Shown here: in pieces, positions 26,597 through 36,227 of the stretch
Layout: each line of letters opens with the position of its first letter
How positions within the stretch are numbered: position 1 is the stretch's first letter
Assembly (NCBI GenBank): GCA_001770775.1
Contig: MESA01000027.1
Coordinates: forward strand, 50,820 to 113,741
DNA length: 62,922 bases
Source: Burkholderiales bacterium RIFCSPHIGHO2_12_FULL_63_20
Lineage (GTDB): Bacteria > Pseudomonadota > Gammaproteobacteria > Burkholderiales > Burkholderiaceae_C
Direction of reading: 5' to 3'
Program-made: the position numbers and the translations under genes
Notes under the pieces: model-generated
Seen by the model: the letters and a program-made list of their open reading frames with translations, nothing else
Databases searched by the model: none
What the model was told of the DNA's origin: nothing

Positions 26597-27403
26597 ATGA
26601 ACCCCTCTGGCTTGATCGGTATCTTCGCCACGGTGCTCTTCCTGGCGATCATCGTCCTGTTTGGCGCCGACAGCCCCATGCGCTTTGTCGACCCGGTGGG
26701 GCTGGCCGTGGTCGTGGGGGGCACGCTGGCGGCCACCTTCATGAGCTACCCACCCGGCGAGGTGCTGCGCAGCTTTCGCCTGGCCTCTACCGCCTTGAAG
26801 CAGGACCGCCTGCACAGTGCCCAGCACATCGAGGAGCTGGTGCACATCTCGCGGCTGTGGATTCGCGGCGAGCTGCAGGCGGTCGAGAAGGCGCTGACCA
26901 CCGTCACCAACCCCTTCCTGCGCACAGGCGTGCAACTGGTCATCGACCGCACGCCCGACGAGTACATCCAGGACCTGCTGCACTGGCGCATGCTGCGCCT
27001 GCAACAACAGGAAGCCGCCGAGGCACAGATCTTCAAGGTGATGGCCACCTACGCCCCGGCCTTCGGCATGCTGGGCACCCTGCTGGGCCTCATCAACCTG
27101 ATGGACTTGCTGGGCGCCGGTGACGTCAAAGGCATCGGCACGCAGTTGGGCATCGCCCTGCTGACCACCCTCTACGGCGTGATCCTGTCGAACATGGTGT
27201 TCAAGCCCCTGGCGTTGCGCCTGGAGCGCCGCACCGAACGCCGGCTGGCGCTGATGAACATGATCTTGGAGGGCATCTCGATGATGAGCGCCGGCCACAA
27301 CCCCGGCCTGATGCGCGAGACGCTCAAGTCCTTCGTGGCCCAGATCGACGACGAGTTGTCGGACGCCCGCAGCGGCCCCAAGACGGCGGCCCGCAAGCGC
27401 TGA
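26597..27403 (+). CDS. motA: MotA/PomA-type flagellar stator protein
   Basis: 268 aa with four membrane segments: two near the start (GLIGIFATVLFLAIIVLFG; VGLAVVVGGTLAATFM) and two after a cytoplasmic loop (YAPAFGMLGTLLGLINLM; LGIALLTTLYGVILSNMVF). The pattern VDPVGLAVVVGGT and the conserved prolines fit the MotA/PomA family, which couples ion flow to flagellar rotation. The length is nearer PomA (253 aa) than E. coli MotA (295 aa). The MotB partner follows 14 bp downstream. No other flagellar genes are in the window. Confidence 0.88.
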   Translation: MNPSGLIGIFATVLFLAIIVLFGADSPMRFVDPVGLAVVVGGTLAATFMSYPPGEVLRSFRLASTALKQDRLHSAQHIEELVHISRLWIRGELQAVEKALTTVTNPFLRTGVQLVIDRTPDEYIQDLLHWRMLRLQQQEAAEAQIFKVMATYAPAFGMLGTLLGLINLMDLLGAGDVKGIGTQLGIALLTTLYGVILSNMVFKPLALRLERRTERRLALMNMILEGISMMSAGHNPGLMRETLKSFVAQIDDELSDARSGPKTAARKR

Positions 27404-27417
27404 ACCACCGCCCCGCG

Positions 27418-28176
27418 ATGACGCCGCCCCCTTTGCCCGAGATCCCCGAGGTCCCCGAAAGGCCCCCCGCCACAACGCCCCCCAGTGGCCGAGGCCGCTT
27501 CGGGCGCTGGCACATCCAGGCCGCAGGCGAGGGCGAAGAAGAAAGCTGGCTGCTGACCTACCTGGACGTCATGACCCTGCTGCTGGTCATGATGGTCGTG
27601 ATGCTGGCCTTTGCCAAGCCCGCCTCAGAAGACGCAGGCCAGGGCGACGGCACGGGCGGCCCTGCGGCCCCCCGCGCCCAGGCGCCGCTGAGCCTGCGTC
27701 CGCAGCTCAACCAACTGGTCGAGACCCGCGAGAAAGACCCGCTCGCCGGCCTGCCACTCGACCAACTGGGTGACGGCGTGGAGGTGGTGGTCAGCGACGG
27801 CGTGGTGAGCTTTCGCATCAGCAGCGAGATGCTCTTTCCTTCAGGCCAGGCGGACCTGATCGGCGCCGGTGCCGACGTGCTGGCCACCTTGGTGCCGGCG
27901 CTCAATGCCATGCCGAATCAGCGCATCGTCGTTGAAGGGCACACCGACGACGTGCCCATCCGCAACGAGCGCTACCCTTCCAACTGGGAGCTCTCCGGTG
28001 GCCGTGCGGGCAGTGTGGTGCGTCAGCTCATTGCCCTGGGCGTGTCGCCGGAGCGCATCCGCGCCACCGGTTTTGCGGACACCCAGCCACTGCAACCCAA
28101 TGACAGCGAGGCCCACCGCGCCGCCAACCGGCGCGTGGAGCTCGTGCTGGAAACCGTCACACCCGCTCAGAAATGA
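27418..28176 (+). CDS. motB: MotB-type stator protein with OmpA domain
   Basis: 252 aa. A Pro-rich cytoplasmic start leads to one membrane segment with the ion-carrying Asp (SWLLTYLDVMTLLLVMMVV). After a linker there is an OmpA-type peptidoglycan-binding domain (RIVVEGHTDDVPI; NWELSGGRAGSVVRQL; AHRAANRRVELVLE). It anchors the stator to the cell wall. The Asp in the segment matches MotB Asp32. The next gene (gph) begins before this stop, by 4 bp. Confidence 0.9.
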   Translation: MTPPPLPEIPEVPERPPATTPPSGRGRFGRWHIQAAGEGEEESWLLTYLDVMTLLLVMMVVMLAFAKPASEDAGQGDGTGGPAAPRAQAPLSLRPQLNQLVETREKDPLAGLPLDQLGDGVEVVVSDGVVSFRISSEMLFPSGQADLIGAGADVLATLVPALNAMPNQRIVVEGHTDDVPIRNERYPSNWELSGGRAGSVVRQLIALGVSPERIRATGFADTQPLQPNDSEAHRAANRRVELVLETVTPAQK

Positions 28177-28883
28177 CCCTGCTCGCACCTTTCTTCCACG
28201 CCGCCATCATCGACCTCGACGGCACGATGGTCGACACCCTGGGCGACTTCGTCGTCGTCCTGCACCACACCCTGGCCGACCTGGGTTGCCATCCCGTTGA
28301 AATCGCCCGGGTGGACCGCGCCTTTGTCGAGCTCACCGTCGGCAAAGGCACCGAAGACCTGCTGCGCCGCACCCTGGCCCACGCCTGGGGCCTGCCCGAC
28401 GACGACCCCGAAGCGGTGGCCGCCGTGCCCGAGGCCTGGCAGCACTACCAGGGCCACTACACCCGTCTCAACGGCCTGCATGCCGATGTGTACCCCGGCG
28501 TACCCGAAGGCCTGGCGCAACTGCGCGCCCTGGGCCTGCCCCTGGCTTGCCTCACCAACAAGCCCACCGCGTTCGCCGAGCAACTGCTCGAGCGCAAGGG
28601 CCTGCGCGGGCACTTCCAACACGTGTTTGGTGGCGACGCCTTTGCGCGCAAAAAGCCCGACCCGCTCCCCTTGCTCAAAACCTGCGAAGCCCTGGGCACG
28701 TCACCGGCCCACACCGTCATGGTCGGCGACTCCAGCAACGACGCGCAGGCCGCCGGCGCGGCCGGCTGCCCCATCATCCTCGTCACCTACGGCTACAACC
28801 ACGGCCACCCCATCGCCGAGGTGCCCGCGCTGGCGCATGTCGACCGGCTCGACGCCGTGCCCTGGTCCCGCTGGCAGGGTTGA
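28173..28883 (+). CDS. gph: phosphoglycolate phosphatase
   Basis: 236 aa HAD-family enzyme that removes phosphate from 2-phosphoglycolate formed during DNA repair and other oxidations. HAD motifs: I IIDLDGTMVDT, II LACLTNKP, III FARKKPDPLPLL, IV VMVGDSSNDAQAA. A small alpha-helical cap follows motif I. It overlaps the motB-like gene by ATGA. A gph gene next to trpE is common in Burkholderiales, although here a chalcone-isomerase-like gene lies between them. Confidence 0.9.
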   Translation: MTLLAPFFHAAIIDLDGTMVDTLGDFVVVLHHTLADLGCHPVEIARVDRAFVELTVGKGTEDLLRRTLAHAWGLPDDDPEAVAAVPEAWQHYQGHYTRLNGLHADVYPGVPEGLAQLRALGLPLACLTNKPTAFAEQLLERKGLRGHFQHVFGGDAFARKKPDPLPLLKTCEALGTSPAHTVMVGDSSNDAQAAGAAGCPIILVTYGYNHGHPIAEVPALAHVDRLDAVPWSRWQG

Positions 28884-28919
28884 GGCGGCCAGGGCCTCAC
28901 GGCCTGAGAGCGCCGGGGC

Positions 28920-29573
28920 TCACTCCAGCGCGCTGAGCACCGGCTGGGCCTTGTGATCCAGCAACGCGTTCTTCAAGTCGGTCGTCGCGGGGTCACTCCC
29001 CAGCCACACCTTGAGGATGGCCGGGAAAAACTGCGGATCGGCGATCGCTGCGCCCACCGGGTCGTCGTTGACCAGGAACACCGTGCCCCGCTCCGGCATG
29101 TAGGCGATCGTGAACACATCCTGCGCATTCAGCCGCTTCATCCGTGAGAACTGCTCGCCCATCGCGCGGATGGCCGGAATCAGCCGAAAGAACTCCTGGC
29201 GGCTGGAGTTGTGCTCGATCCCCCGGGTGATCAGTTTGCCCACCTCGTCCACTCGCATGCTGCGCAACAACACAAAGCGCAACTGCTTGGGGCCGCTCTG
29301 GGCCAGCGCCTCCGAGGACTGGTGGGCCTTGGCGGGCAGGTACAAGCCCACGGTATAGAGCTTGACCAGGGCGCGGTAGGCCACACCGGTGCCATTGAGG
29401 GTCAGATCGCGCCCCTCCACGTTCAGCGTGGGTGCGTAGTGCACCCCGAACGCCTCGGCCGACTGGGCACGCACGGCGGTGGCACTCAGCAGGGCCATCA
29501 TCACGCAGGCACCCAGGCAGCCCCGCATCAGGGCGGCACCCAGGCGTTGAGCAACATCGGCAGGCAGTGACAT
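28920..29573 (-). CDS. chalcone isomerase-fold exported protein
   Basis: 217 aa. It has a signal peptide (GCLGACVMMALLSATAVRAQ) and a chalcone-isomerase-like fold (Chalcone_3, PF16036): LNGTGVAYRALVKLYTVGLYLP, LRFVLLRSMRVDEVGKLI, ERGTVFLVNDDPVG, FFPAILKVWLG. Bacterial members are periplasmic and lack proven isomerase activity; they may bind fatty acids. It converges with gph and diverges from the trpE leader region. The ATG at 29573 has no clear ribosome site; an ATG at 29528 is possible. Confidence 0.8.
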   Translation of the reverse strand: MSLPADVAQRLGAALMRGCLGACVMMALLSATAVRAQSAEAFGVHYAPTLNVEGRDLTLNGTGVAYRALVKLYTVGLYLPAKAHQSSEALAQSGPKQLRFVLLRSMRVDEVGKLITRGIEHNSSRQEFFRLIPAIRAMGEQFSRMKRLNAQDVFTIAYMPERGTVFLVNDDPVGAAIADPQFFPAILKVWLGSDPATTDLKNALLDHKAQPVLSALE

Positions 29574-29701
29574 GGCAGTACAGCAGAGTTCGGGACACGG
29601 CGATTGTTGATCGCCGGGCGTATCAGGGGAAAGGTGGTTTGCCCTTGCCGCAAGTCAGTGAGAGGCCCATTGGCCCCCCTCACTTCGGGGCCCCCCCCCG
29701 C

Positions 29702-29710
29702 TGCTACACT
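29702..29710 (+). promoter_or_regulatory. extended -10 element of the trpE promoter
   Basis: TGCTACACT (TGn plus TACACT, 29705-29710) lies 7 nt before the ATG of the small ORF at 29717. No good -35 is visible; the spacer region contains a run of nine C (29691-29699). If transcription starts about 7 nt after the -10, the leader mRNA would begin at or near its ATG. Confidence 0.45.
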
Positions 29711-29716
29711 GACCCG

Positions 29717-29797
29717 ATGTTCATCTCTCGCAAACAGATCAAAGGTCCGCACGACCGGGGAGCCTGGCCCTGGCGTCGCTGCGCTGCGCCTGCCTGA
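29717..29797 (+). CDS. candidate trpE leader peptide (26 aa)
   Basis: A 26-aa frame beginning MFISRKQIKG with two near-adjacent tryptophans, AWPWRR, at residues 17 and 19. It lies 115 bp upstream of trpE. RNA after it can form two exclusive pairings: TGCGCC (29785-29790) with GGCGCA (29801-29806), or GGCGCACC (29801-29808) with GGTGCCGCC (29829-29837) around an inner GCCC/GGGC hairpin. This fits the antiterminator/terminator logic of attenuation, although no T tract follows. It has no ribosome site and may be leaderless. An ATG and two Trp codons could be chance, so confidence is moderate. Confidence 0.45.
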   Translation: MFISRKQIKGPHDRGAWPWRRCAAPA

Positions 29798-29912
29798 ACC
29801 GGCGCACCTGCCCTGATCGGGCTCGATGGGTGCCGCCGACCGCTGTTTGCCTGTCCCCCGCACGGTGTCATCGCGCACCGCGTCGATGAGGGACCCCACC
29901 GAGATCACACCC

Positions 29913-31391
<1,479 letters not shown>

Positions 31392-31407
31392 GCACTATGT
31401 CCTGATT

Positions 31408-31427
31408 CGAAGCGGTTTGTGGCCGCT
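31408..31427 (+). terminator. weak hairpin after trpE
   Basis: AAGCGG, loop, CCGCTTT: a 6-bp stem 17 bp after the trpE stop, followed by only a short T run. It may be a weak terminator, just before the GTG of the next gene. Confidence 0.35.
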
Positions 31428-31435
31428 TTGCCTCA

Positions 31436-33772
31436 GTGAAAGTCGGGGTGCTCAGGCGCCTTGACCTCTGGCACGATCAGGAGCTCATCCCCACCTGTCG
31501 CCTTGTGCCGTACGTCTTCTCCGTCTACATCGCCGTCACCTTGGCCACCGGCGTGGCCTTGCTGCTGGTCTGGCGTCATGACCGCAAGCAGTCGTTCACG
31601 GCGCTGTTGGGTCTGTCGCACCTGATCTGGACCGCCTACCCGCTGTCCTATCTGGCCGCGCGCAGTCCCCAGCCCGTGTGGCAGGTCATGGGCCTGATGG
31701 GCCTGTCCGTGGTGCCCTCCCTGTGCCTGATCCTGATGGTCAAGGGGATCGGCCTGCTCTCGGGGCGCCACGTCAGCCGGCGTCACCTGCAAATTCTGTT
31801 CGTCGCCCTGCTCTTGGCGCATGGCGCCATCATGGGCCACGACATGGGCCTGGCCCAGGCCGGCTCGGCCACCATCAACATCACCATCAGCTTCATCGTG
31901 GCCAACTGGCTGCGCAAGCAAGGCCCGGGTGAGCGGTTCACCGGCGTGCTGCTGGTGCTGGCCGGTCTCAACCAGTTCAACTTTGTTTTCCAGCCCGGCG
32001 ACCAAGGGGCCATGACCCAGACCGCCGTGGCCACCGTGTTGCGGCTGATGCTGGCCATGTCCCTGATGTACGCCGCGCTGACCCGTTCCGCCGAAGCGGG
32101 TCGGCGGGTGCGTGACCGCTTCTTCCAGCTCACCGACCGCTCGCCACAAGGCGTGGCCGTGGTCATTGCCGACCATGTGGTCTACGTCAACCCGGCCTTC
32201 CGCAGCATCTATGGCATGGACCGGGTCGATCAGGCCCCCCGCGTGTTCTCGCCCGAGTGGCTCAACCTCACCACGCCCTCGACCGCACGCAAGCCGATCC
32301 AGCAACTGCTCGCGCAGGTGAACAATGGCTCCCTGCCGCTGGCCGAGTGGGAAGGCGAGCGCACCTCGCTCGACAACCGCCAGCTCTACTTGCGCTACAA
32401 GGCCTGGAATGTGGAGTGGGATGGCGAGCCCGCCTTGCAGGTGGTCGTCTCCGACGACACCGCCCAGCACGAGGCGGCCCGCGCGCTCATGTGGCACGCC
32501 ACCCACGACGAACTCACTGGCCTGCACAACCGCAGCGCCCTGCTGCAGCGCCTGCGCGATCTGTTCGACGACCCGCAGCAGCCCGCCTTCGCCCTCATCC
32601 TGCTCGACGTCGACCGCTTCAAGCTCTTCAACGACGCCCATGGCCCGGCCGTGGGCGACGAGGTCCTCAAGGCCTTGTCGACCCAGCTCCTGCAGACGCT
32701 GGGCGAGCGCGCCGACCTGATGCGCCTGGGCGAAGACGAGTTCGCCCTCTTGCTGGTGGCCCCGGACACCGAAGCCGCCGCGCGCCAGCTCACCGAAGAC
32801 ATCCAGGCCCTGCTGACCCAGCCCCTCACCCTCAGCGCGCACCGCTTCTTCCTCGACGTGTCCATGGGCGTGGCCCTGCACCCGGGGGCGGCCAACAGTC
32901 CCTACGCCTTGCTGCAGGCCGCCAACGCCGCCATGCTCGACGCCAAACGCCTGCCCGGCACCTCGGTGCAGTGGGCCACCGAAACGGCGCGCAACGGCTT
33001 GGCCGCTTTCTTCGATGCCGAACAGGCCCTGCGTGCCGGCTTCGAGAAAGACGAGTTCGTCCTGGTCTACCAACCCAAGGTGGCCGCCCAGGGCCACCGC
33101 CTCGTCGGCTTCGAGGCCCTGGTGCGCTGGGACCGCCCGGGCGTCGGCCGCATCAGCCCGCTGGACTTCATCCCGGCTGCCGAGCGCAACGGCCTCATCG
33201 TGCCGCTGGGCGCCCTCATCCTCACCCAGGCCTGCCGCCAGATGGCGCAGTGGCGTGAGCAGGGGCTGCCACTGGTGCCCGTCGCCGTCAACGTCTCGCC
33301 CCTGCAACTGCTCGACGTCCAGTTCCCGGCGGCCGTCATGAAGACCCTGCAGCAGTTCCAGCTGCCACCGCAGTGGCTGACCCTGGAGATCACCGAAACC
33401 GCCGCCGTCGCCCACATGGACCAGGCCCGTGAGCAGATCAGCCAGCTGCGTCAGCAGGGCGTTGACGTCGCCCTCGACGACTTCGGCACCGGATTTTCCT
33501 CGCTCAACATGCTGCGCAGCCTGCCGCTGCACACCGTCAAGATCGACCGCAGCCTCATCGACCCCATGCCCGAGTCGCATGCGGTGGCCGTGGTCAAGGC
33601 CATCTGCGACCTGGCCGCCGTGCTCGATCTCGACGTTGTGGCCGAAGGCGTCGAAACCGCTGCCCATGCCGAGGCCGCCCGCGCAGCCGGCTGCCACGCC
33701 CTGCAGGGCTACCACTTCGCCCGCCCCCTCGATGTCCCGGACGCCACACAGTGGCTGCAGGCGCACGCCTGA
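31436..33772 (+). CDS. membrane PAS-GGDEF(degenerate)-EAL protein
   Basis: 778 aa from a GTG at 31436 (GTG at 31505 also possible; neither has a clear ribosome site). About six or seven membrane segments fill the first ~210 aa (FSVYIAVTLATGVALLLVW; MGLSVVPSLCLILMV; LQILFVALLLAHGAIMG and others), then PAS (LTDRSPQGVAVVIADHVVYV), GGDEF and EAL. The GGDEF signature reads RLGEDEFALLLV, so the second Gly is Glu and cyclase activity is doubtful. EAL is intact: GFEALVRWDRP, LEITETAAVAH, LDDFGTGFSSLNML, VAEGVETAAHA. It is likely a membrane-tethered c-di-GMP phosphodiesterase. It lies between trpE and the trpGDC leader. Confidence 0.88.
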   Translation: MKVGVLRRLDLWHDQELIPTCRLVPYVFSVYIAVTLATGVALLLVWRHDRKQSFTALLGLSHLIWTAYPLSYLAARSPQPVWQVMGLMGLSVVPSLCLILMVKGIGLLSGRHVSRRHLQILFVALLLAHGAIMGHDMGLAQAGSATINITISFIVANWLRKQGPGERFTGVLLVLAGLNQFNFVFQPGDQGAMTQTAVATVLRLMLAMSLMYAALTRSAEAGRRVRDRFFQLTDRSPQGVAVVIADHVVYVNPAFRSIYGMDRVDQAPRVFSPEWLNLTTPSTARKPIQQLLAQVNNGSLPLAEWEGERTSLDNRQLYLRYKAWNVEWDGEPALQVVVSDDTAQHEAARALMWHATHDELTGLHNRSALLQRLRDLFDDPQQPAFALILLDVDRFKLFNDAHGPAVGDEVLKALSTQLLQTLGERADLMRLGEDEFALLLVAPDTEAAARQLTEDIQALLTQPLTLSAHRFFLDVSMGVALHPGAANSPYALLQAANAAMLDAKRLPGTSVQWATETARNGLAAFFDAEQALRAGFEKDEFVLVYQPKVAAQGHRLVGFEALVRWDRPGVGRISPLDFIPAAERNGLIVPLGALILTQACRQMAQWREQGLPLVPVAVNVSPLQLLDVQFPAAVMKTLQQFQLPPQWLTLEITETAAVAHMDQAREQISQLRQQGVDVALDDFGTGFSSLNMLRSLPLHTVKIDRSLIDPMPESHAVAVVKAICDLAAVLDLDVVAEGVETAAHAEAARAAGCHALQGYHFARPLDVPDATQWLQAHA

Positions 33773-33775
33773 GGC

Positions 33776-33805
33776 CTGGCACCCGCCTTGGCGCCCATGT
33801 AGAAT
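33776..33805 (+). promoter_or_regulatory. promoter of the trpGDC leader
   Basis: CTGGCA (33776-33781), 18-bp spacer, TAGAAT (33800-33805). The -10 ends 7 nt before the leader-peptide ATG (33813), the same geometry as at trpE, so the leader mRNA may start at its ATG. Insertion of the element has left this promoter 21.6 kb from trpG. Confidence 0.6.
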
Positions 33806-33812
33806 GAGCGCC

Positions 33813-33863
33813 ATGCAGCAACCCTCGGATCTCTTTCGCCTGAATGCCCGTTGGTGGCGGTGA
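33813..33863 (+). CDS. trpL: trp leader peptide with tandem Trp codons
   Basis: A 16-aa frame, MQQPSDLFRLNARWWR, with two adjacent TGG codons three codons from the stop. This is the hallmark of a ribosome-mediated tryptophan attenuator. The stop lies 136 nt before the original trpG start (34000), the usual size of an attenuator region. The second TGG is part of a hairpin, TGGCG/CGCCA (33856-33869). I could not identify a terminator with a T tract downstream. The gene order leader-trpGDC matches the attenuated trpGDC unit of Pseudomonas. After the insertion, transcription from here runs into the element. Confidence 0.75.
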   Translation: MQQPSDLFRLNARWWR

Positions 33864-33999
33864 CGCCAGCCACACTGCATGACCCTGCGCGCGCGGCACC
33901 CCACCGCAGCTGACGCCTCCAAAGGGTCTCCGAGGGGGACACACTGAGGGATGGTGCAAGGCCATTCCATGAACCACATCCCGACACAGGATCGTGCCC

Positions 34000-34017
34000 A
34001 TGCTGCTGATGATCGAC
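34000..34017 (+). other. att core, left end (first 18 bp of trpG)
   Basis: ATGCTGCTGATGATCGAC, identical to the first 18 bases of trpG at 55554-55571. It is preceded by host sequence (AGGATCGTGCCC, a fair ribosome site). It is the left attachment site of the integrative element, and the remnant of the original trpG start. Confidence 0.88.
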
Positions 34018-34119
34018 CAGCCCCAAGGTCGTTTTCTGGCGTCCCATGCAGGCCCAAAATCCAGCGTTCTCCTGGGGAGCTTGGCTCTTGACGTCTCACC
34101 AAAGCCCCTCTCATCCCGG

Positions 34120-34146
34120 AAAAAAGCGGGTATCAAAGCGGGTATC
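34120..34146 (+). repeat. 27-bp direct repeat, left copy (probable integrase arm site)
   Basis: Six A, then GCGGGTATC, AAAGCGGGTATC: a tandem pair of a 12-mer AAAGCGGGTATC. It is identical over 27 bp to 55475-55501 and is in the same orientation. It lies 102 bp inside the left att core and about 150 bp before the integrase gene. Tandem short repeats inside the ends of elements are typical arm-binding sites of tyrosine integrases. Confidence 0.85.
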
Positions 34147-34296
34147 GATTTTGGGCCGTTTCCATGGCCAAAGTACCCGTCTGACGGTGCCTTGTAAGCA
34201 GCATTGCACCCACTGATCTTGACGCGCCAGGCATGGCTGCAAAGATGAATTCAGGTCGGCTCGCACGTGCGCGCCGGGGAATTCAGCGGAGCAGCC

Positions 34297-35493
34297 ATGC
34301 CACTCACCGACATCAAGATCCGTCAGGCCAAGGCCAGCGAAAGGCCGCTGAAGCTCTCTGATGGCAATGGCCTGTACCTGGAGGTCAAGCCCAACGGCTC
34401 GAAGCTCTGGCGCTACCGGTATCGCATCGATGGCAAAGAGAACCTGTTTGCGCTTGGAGACTACCCGACCATCACCTTGTCCGAGGCGCGCAAGGTCCGC
34501 GACGACGCGCGCGAACTGATCAAAAAGGGGCAGCACCCCGCGCATGATCGACAGAACGGGCGCCGCCAGACCATCGCGAGCAATCGCGACACCTTCAAGG
34601 CCATCGCGCAGGAGTGGATCGAGAAAAAGCGTGGTGGCTGGACGCCCTACTACCTGCTGCAAATCGAGCGGGGCATGAAGACGGACATCTACCCGCGCAT
34701 CGGGCGACTGCCCATCCGAGCCGTGACATCGGCAGACGTCCTGGCCATCCTGGACCGCGCGTCGAAGCGCGGCGCGGAAACCGTGGCGCTCAATTTGCGC
34801 CAGTGGTGCTCGGCGGTGTTTCGCTATGCCGTCGCAACGCTGCGCGCGGACCTTGATCCGGCAGCGCCTTTGCGTGGTGCCGTCATTCGGCCACCCGTTG
34901 AGCACAGCAAGCCGCTGTCACGAGAAGACATCGCAGACCTACAAAAGCGACTCGCTGTGTACGGCGGGCACCGCACCACCATCATTGCTGTGCGACTCTT
35001 GCTGCTGACCTTTGTTCGCACCACTGAAGTGAGGCATGCCGAATGGGCTGACTTCCATCTGGAGGAAGCCGAGTGGCGCATTCCTGCCCAGAGGATGAAG
35101 ATGCGCCGCATGCACATCGTGCCACTGGCGAGGCAGACCATTGAGGCCTTGCGAGAATTGAAGACAGTCACTGGTGAAGGACGTTGCCTGTTCCCGAACA
35201 CCCGACGCCCGCATGACGTGATGAGCGGCACCACGATCAACCGGGCCCTTTCCATCATGGGCTTTGCGACCGGGGAAGTCTCCGGCCACGACTTCCGGGC
35301 CACAGCCTCGACGCGCCTGCACGAGATGGGCTATCGATCCGAAATCATCGAGTTGCAATTGGCGCATACCGAGCGCAACCGCGTGAAGGCCGCCTACAAC
35401 CATGCCGACTATTTGCCGGAACGGCGGCAGATGATGCAAGCCTGGGCTGATTGGTTGGACGGAGTGGTGTCGGACAAAGGTCAGTTGCCGTGA
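34297..35493 (+). CDS. tyrosine recombinase (integrase) of the trpG-inserted element
   Basis: 398 aa. It has an N-terminal arm-binding DUF4102-like domain (MPLTDIKIRQAKASERPLKL; GLYLEVKPNGSKLWRYRYR), a SAM-like core-binding domain, and a catalytic domain. Catalytic residues: Arg in FVRTTEVRHAEW, His-x-x-Arg in SGHDFRATAST, a second His in LAHTERN, and Tyr in AAYNHADY. This is the P4-type integrase layout. The ATG at 34297 has GGAG upstream. It is placed at the left end, reading inward, directly downstream of the trp leader promoter. Confidence 0.93.
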   Translation: MPLTDIKIRQAKASERPLKLSDGNGLYLEVKPNGSKLWRYRYRIDGKENLFALGDYPTITLSEARKVRDDARELIKKGQHPAHDRQNGRRQTIASNRDTFKAIAQEWIEKKRGGWTPYYLLQIERGMKTDIYPRIGRLPIRAVTSADVLAILDRASKRGAETVALNLRQWCSAVFRYAVATLRADLDPAAPLRGAVIRPPVEHSKPLSREDIADLQKRLAVYGGHRTTIIAVRLLLLTFVRTTEVRHAEWADFHLEEAEWRIPAQRMKMRRMHIVPLARQTIEALRELKTVTGEGRCLFPNTRRPHDVMSGTTINRALSIMGFATGEVSGHDFRATASTRLHEMGYRSEIIELQLAHTERNRVKAAYNHADYLPERRQMMQAWADWLDGVVSDKGQLP

Positions 35494-35600
35494 ATTTCTT
35501 GCACAGCATTGGCGTTCACGCTGTCGTATATCCAAACCTACTCGCGTGGATTGGTTCGATCAGGGAACGTGTGGTCAAAGGCGCGTTTGGCGGAGCACCT

Positions 35601-36227
35601 TCAGTGACTGCTAGTCCCGTTTAGCTCATCGTGGAGTTGGGCAAAGATCTGGTCGGCGCCCCAAGCCTGCGCCGCTGTGAAGGCCACTTGGCGGCATTGC
35701 AACGGTGTCAATGGGTCGCTGGGCTTGTATGCGAGATCGTGTTCGGCTTCGCTCCAGGCGTGTTGGAAAAGCGTTTTGACCTGCAACTCGAAGAATTGCG
35801 GTGTCTTTCCTCGATCCGCACCATCGTCAAACAGATCTTCCGGGAATGCCAAGATGAAGTGCTTGCCTACATATCCGAATTCGTTGACAGAGTCTGGGAT
35901 GAGCTCTTTGCTTTCGATTCGACGGAAGTAGCGATCAATCTCCTCGCTGACCACCTCCACATCTTGCTTGTAAAAGACGATGACCCGAGCGCCCACAAGA
36001 TCTTGTATCTGATCGAAAGGGTGCTCGTATTTGCGCCCCCCATCAGGTTGTAATTTGTTGGCCTTTGCCAAGAACCTGTCCGGGCTTTTGGCACGAGCTG
36101 AGACCCTGTCGATGCGGGGTATGTCCTTCAGCATGTCTTGTAGGTGCGAGGTGAGTCGCTCGGCCAACGATTGCAGTATCCCGATGTGGCGAGCGCGGTA
36201 TTCCGCAAGAAGTTCCTCGTCGGTCAT
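35601..36227 (-). CDS. RelA/SpoT-type nucleotide pyrophosphokinase domain protein
   Basis: 208 aa, a single synthetase-like domain without hydrolase HD or regulatory parts. Motifs of alarmone synthetases: RAKSPDRFLAKANK (substrate-binding basic strip), DLVGARVIVFY, FGYVGKHFI, FELQVKT (E-x-Q-V-K-T) and HAWSEAEHDLAYK. So it may make (p)ppGpp or pyrophosphorylate another target, as toxic small alarmone synthetases do. Its ATG overlaps the stop of the upstream gene by 4 bp (ATGA), which suggests a two-gene module such as toxin plus regulator or antitoxin. It lies in a phage-defence island. Confidence 0.85.
   Translation of the reverse strand: MTDEELLAEYRARHIGILQSLAERLTSHLQDMLKDIPRIDRVSARAKSPDRFLAKANKLQPDGGRKYEHPFDQIQDLVGARVIVFYKQDVEVVSEEIDRYFRRIESKELIPDSVNEFGYVGKHFILAFPEDLFDDGADRGKTPQFFELQVKTLFQHAWSEAEHDLAYKPSDPLTPLQCRQVAFTAAQAWGADQIFAQLHDELNGTSSH

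Larger units (their letters stand above)
34000..34197 (+). pseudogene. trpG 5' fragment fused to element sequence
   Basis: The first six codons of the original trpG (MLLMID) are followed in frame by 59 codons of element DNA, ending at a stop at 34197. The predicted 65-aa product has no recognisable domain, but it keeps the native trpG ribosome site and may still be translated. It contains the 27-bp arm repeat. Confidence 0.7.
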
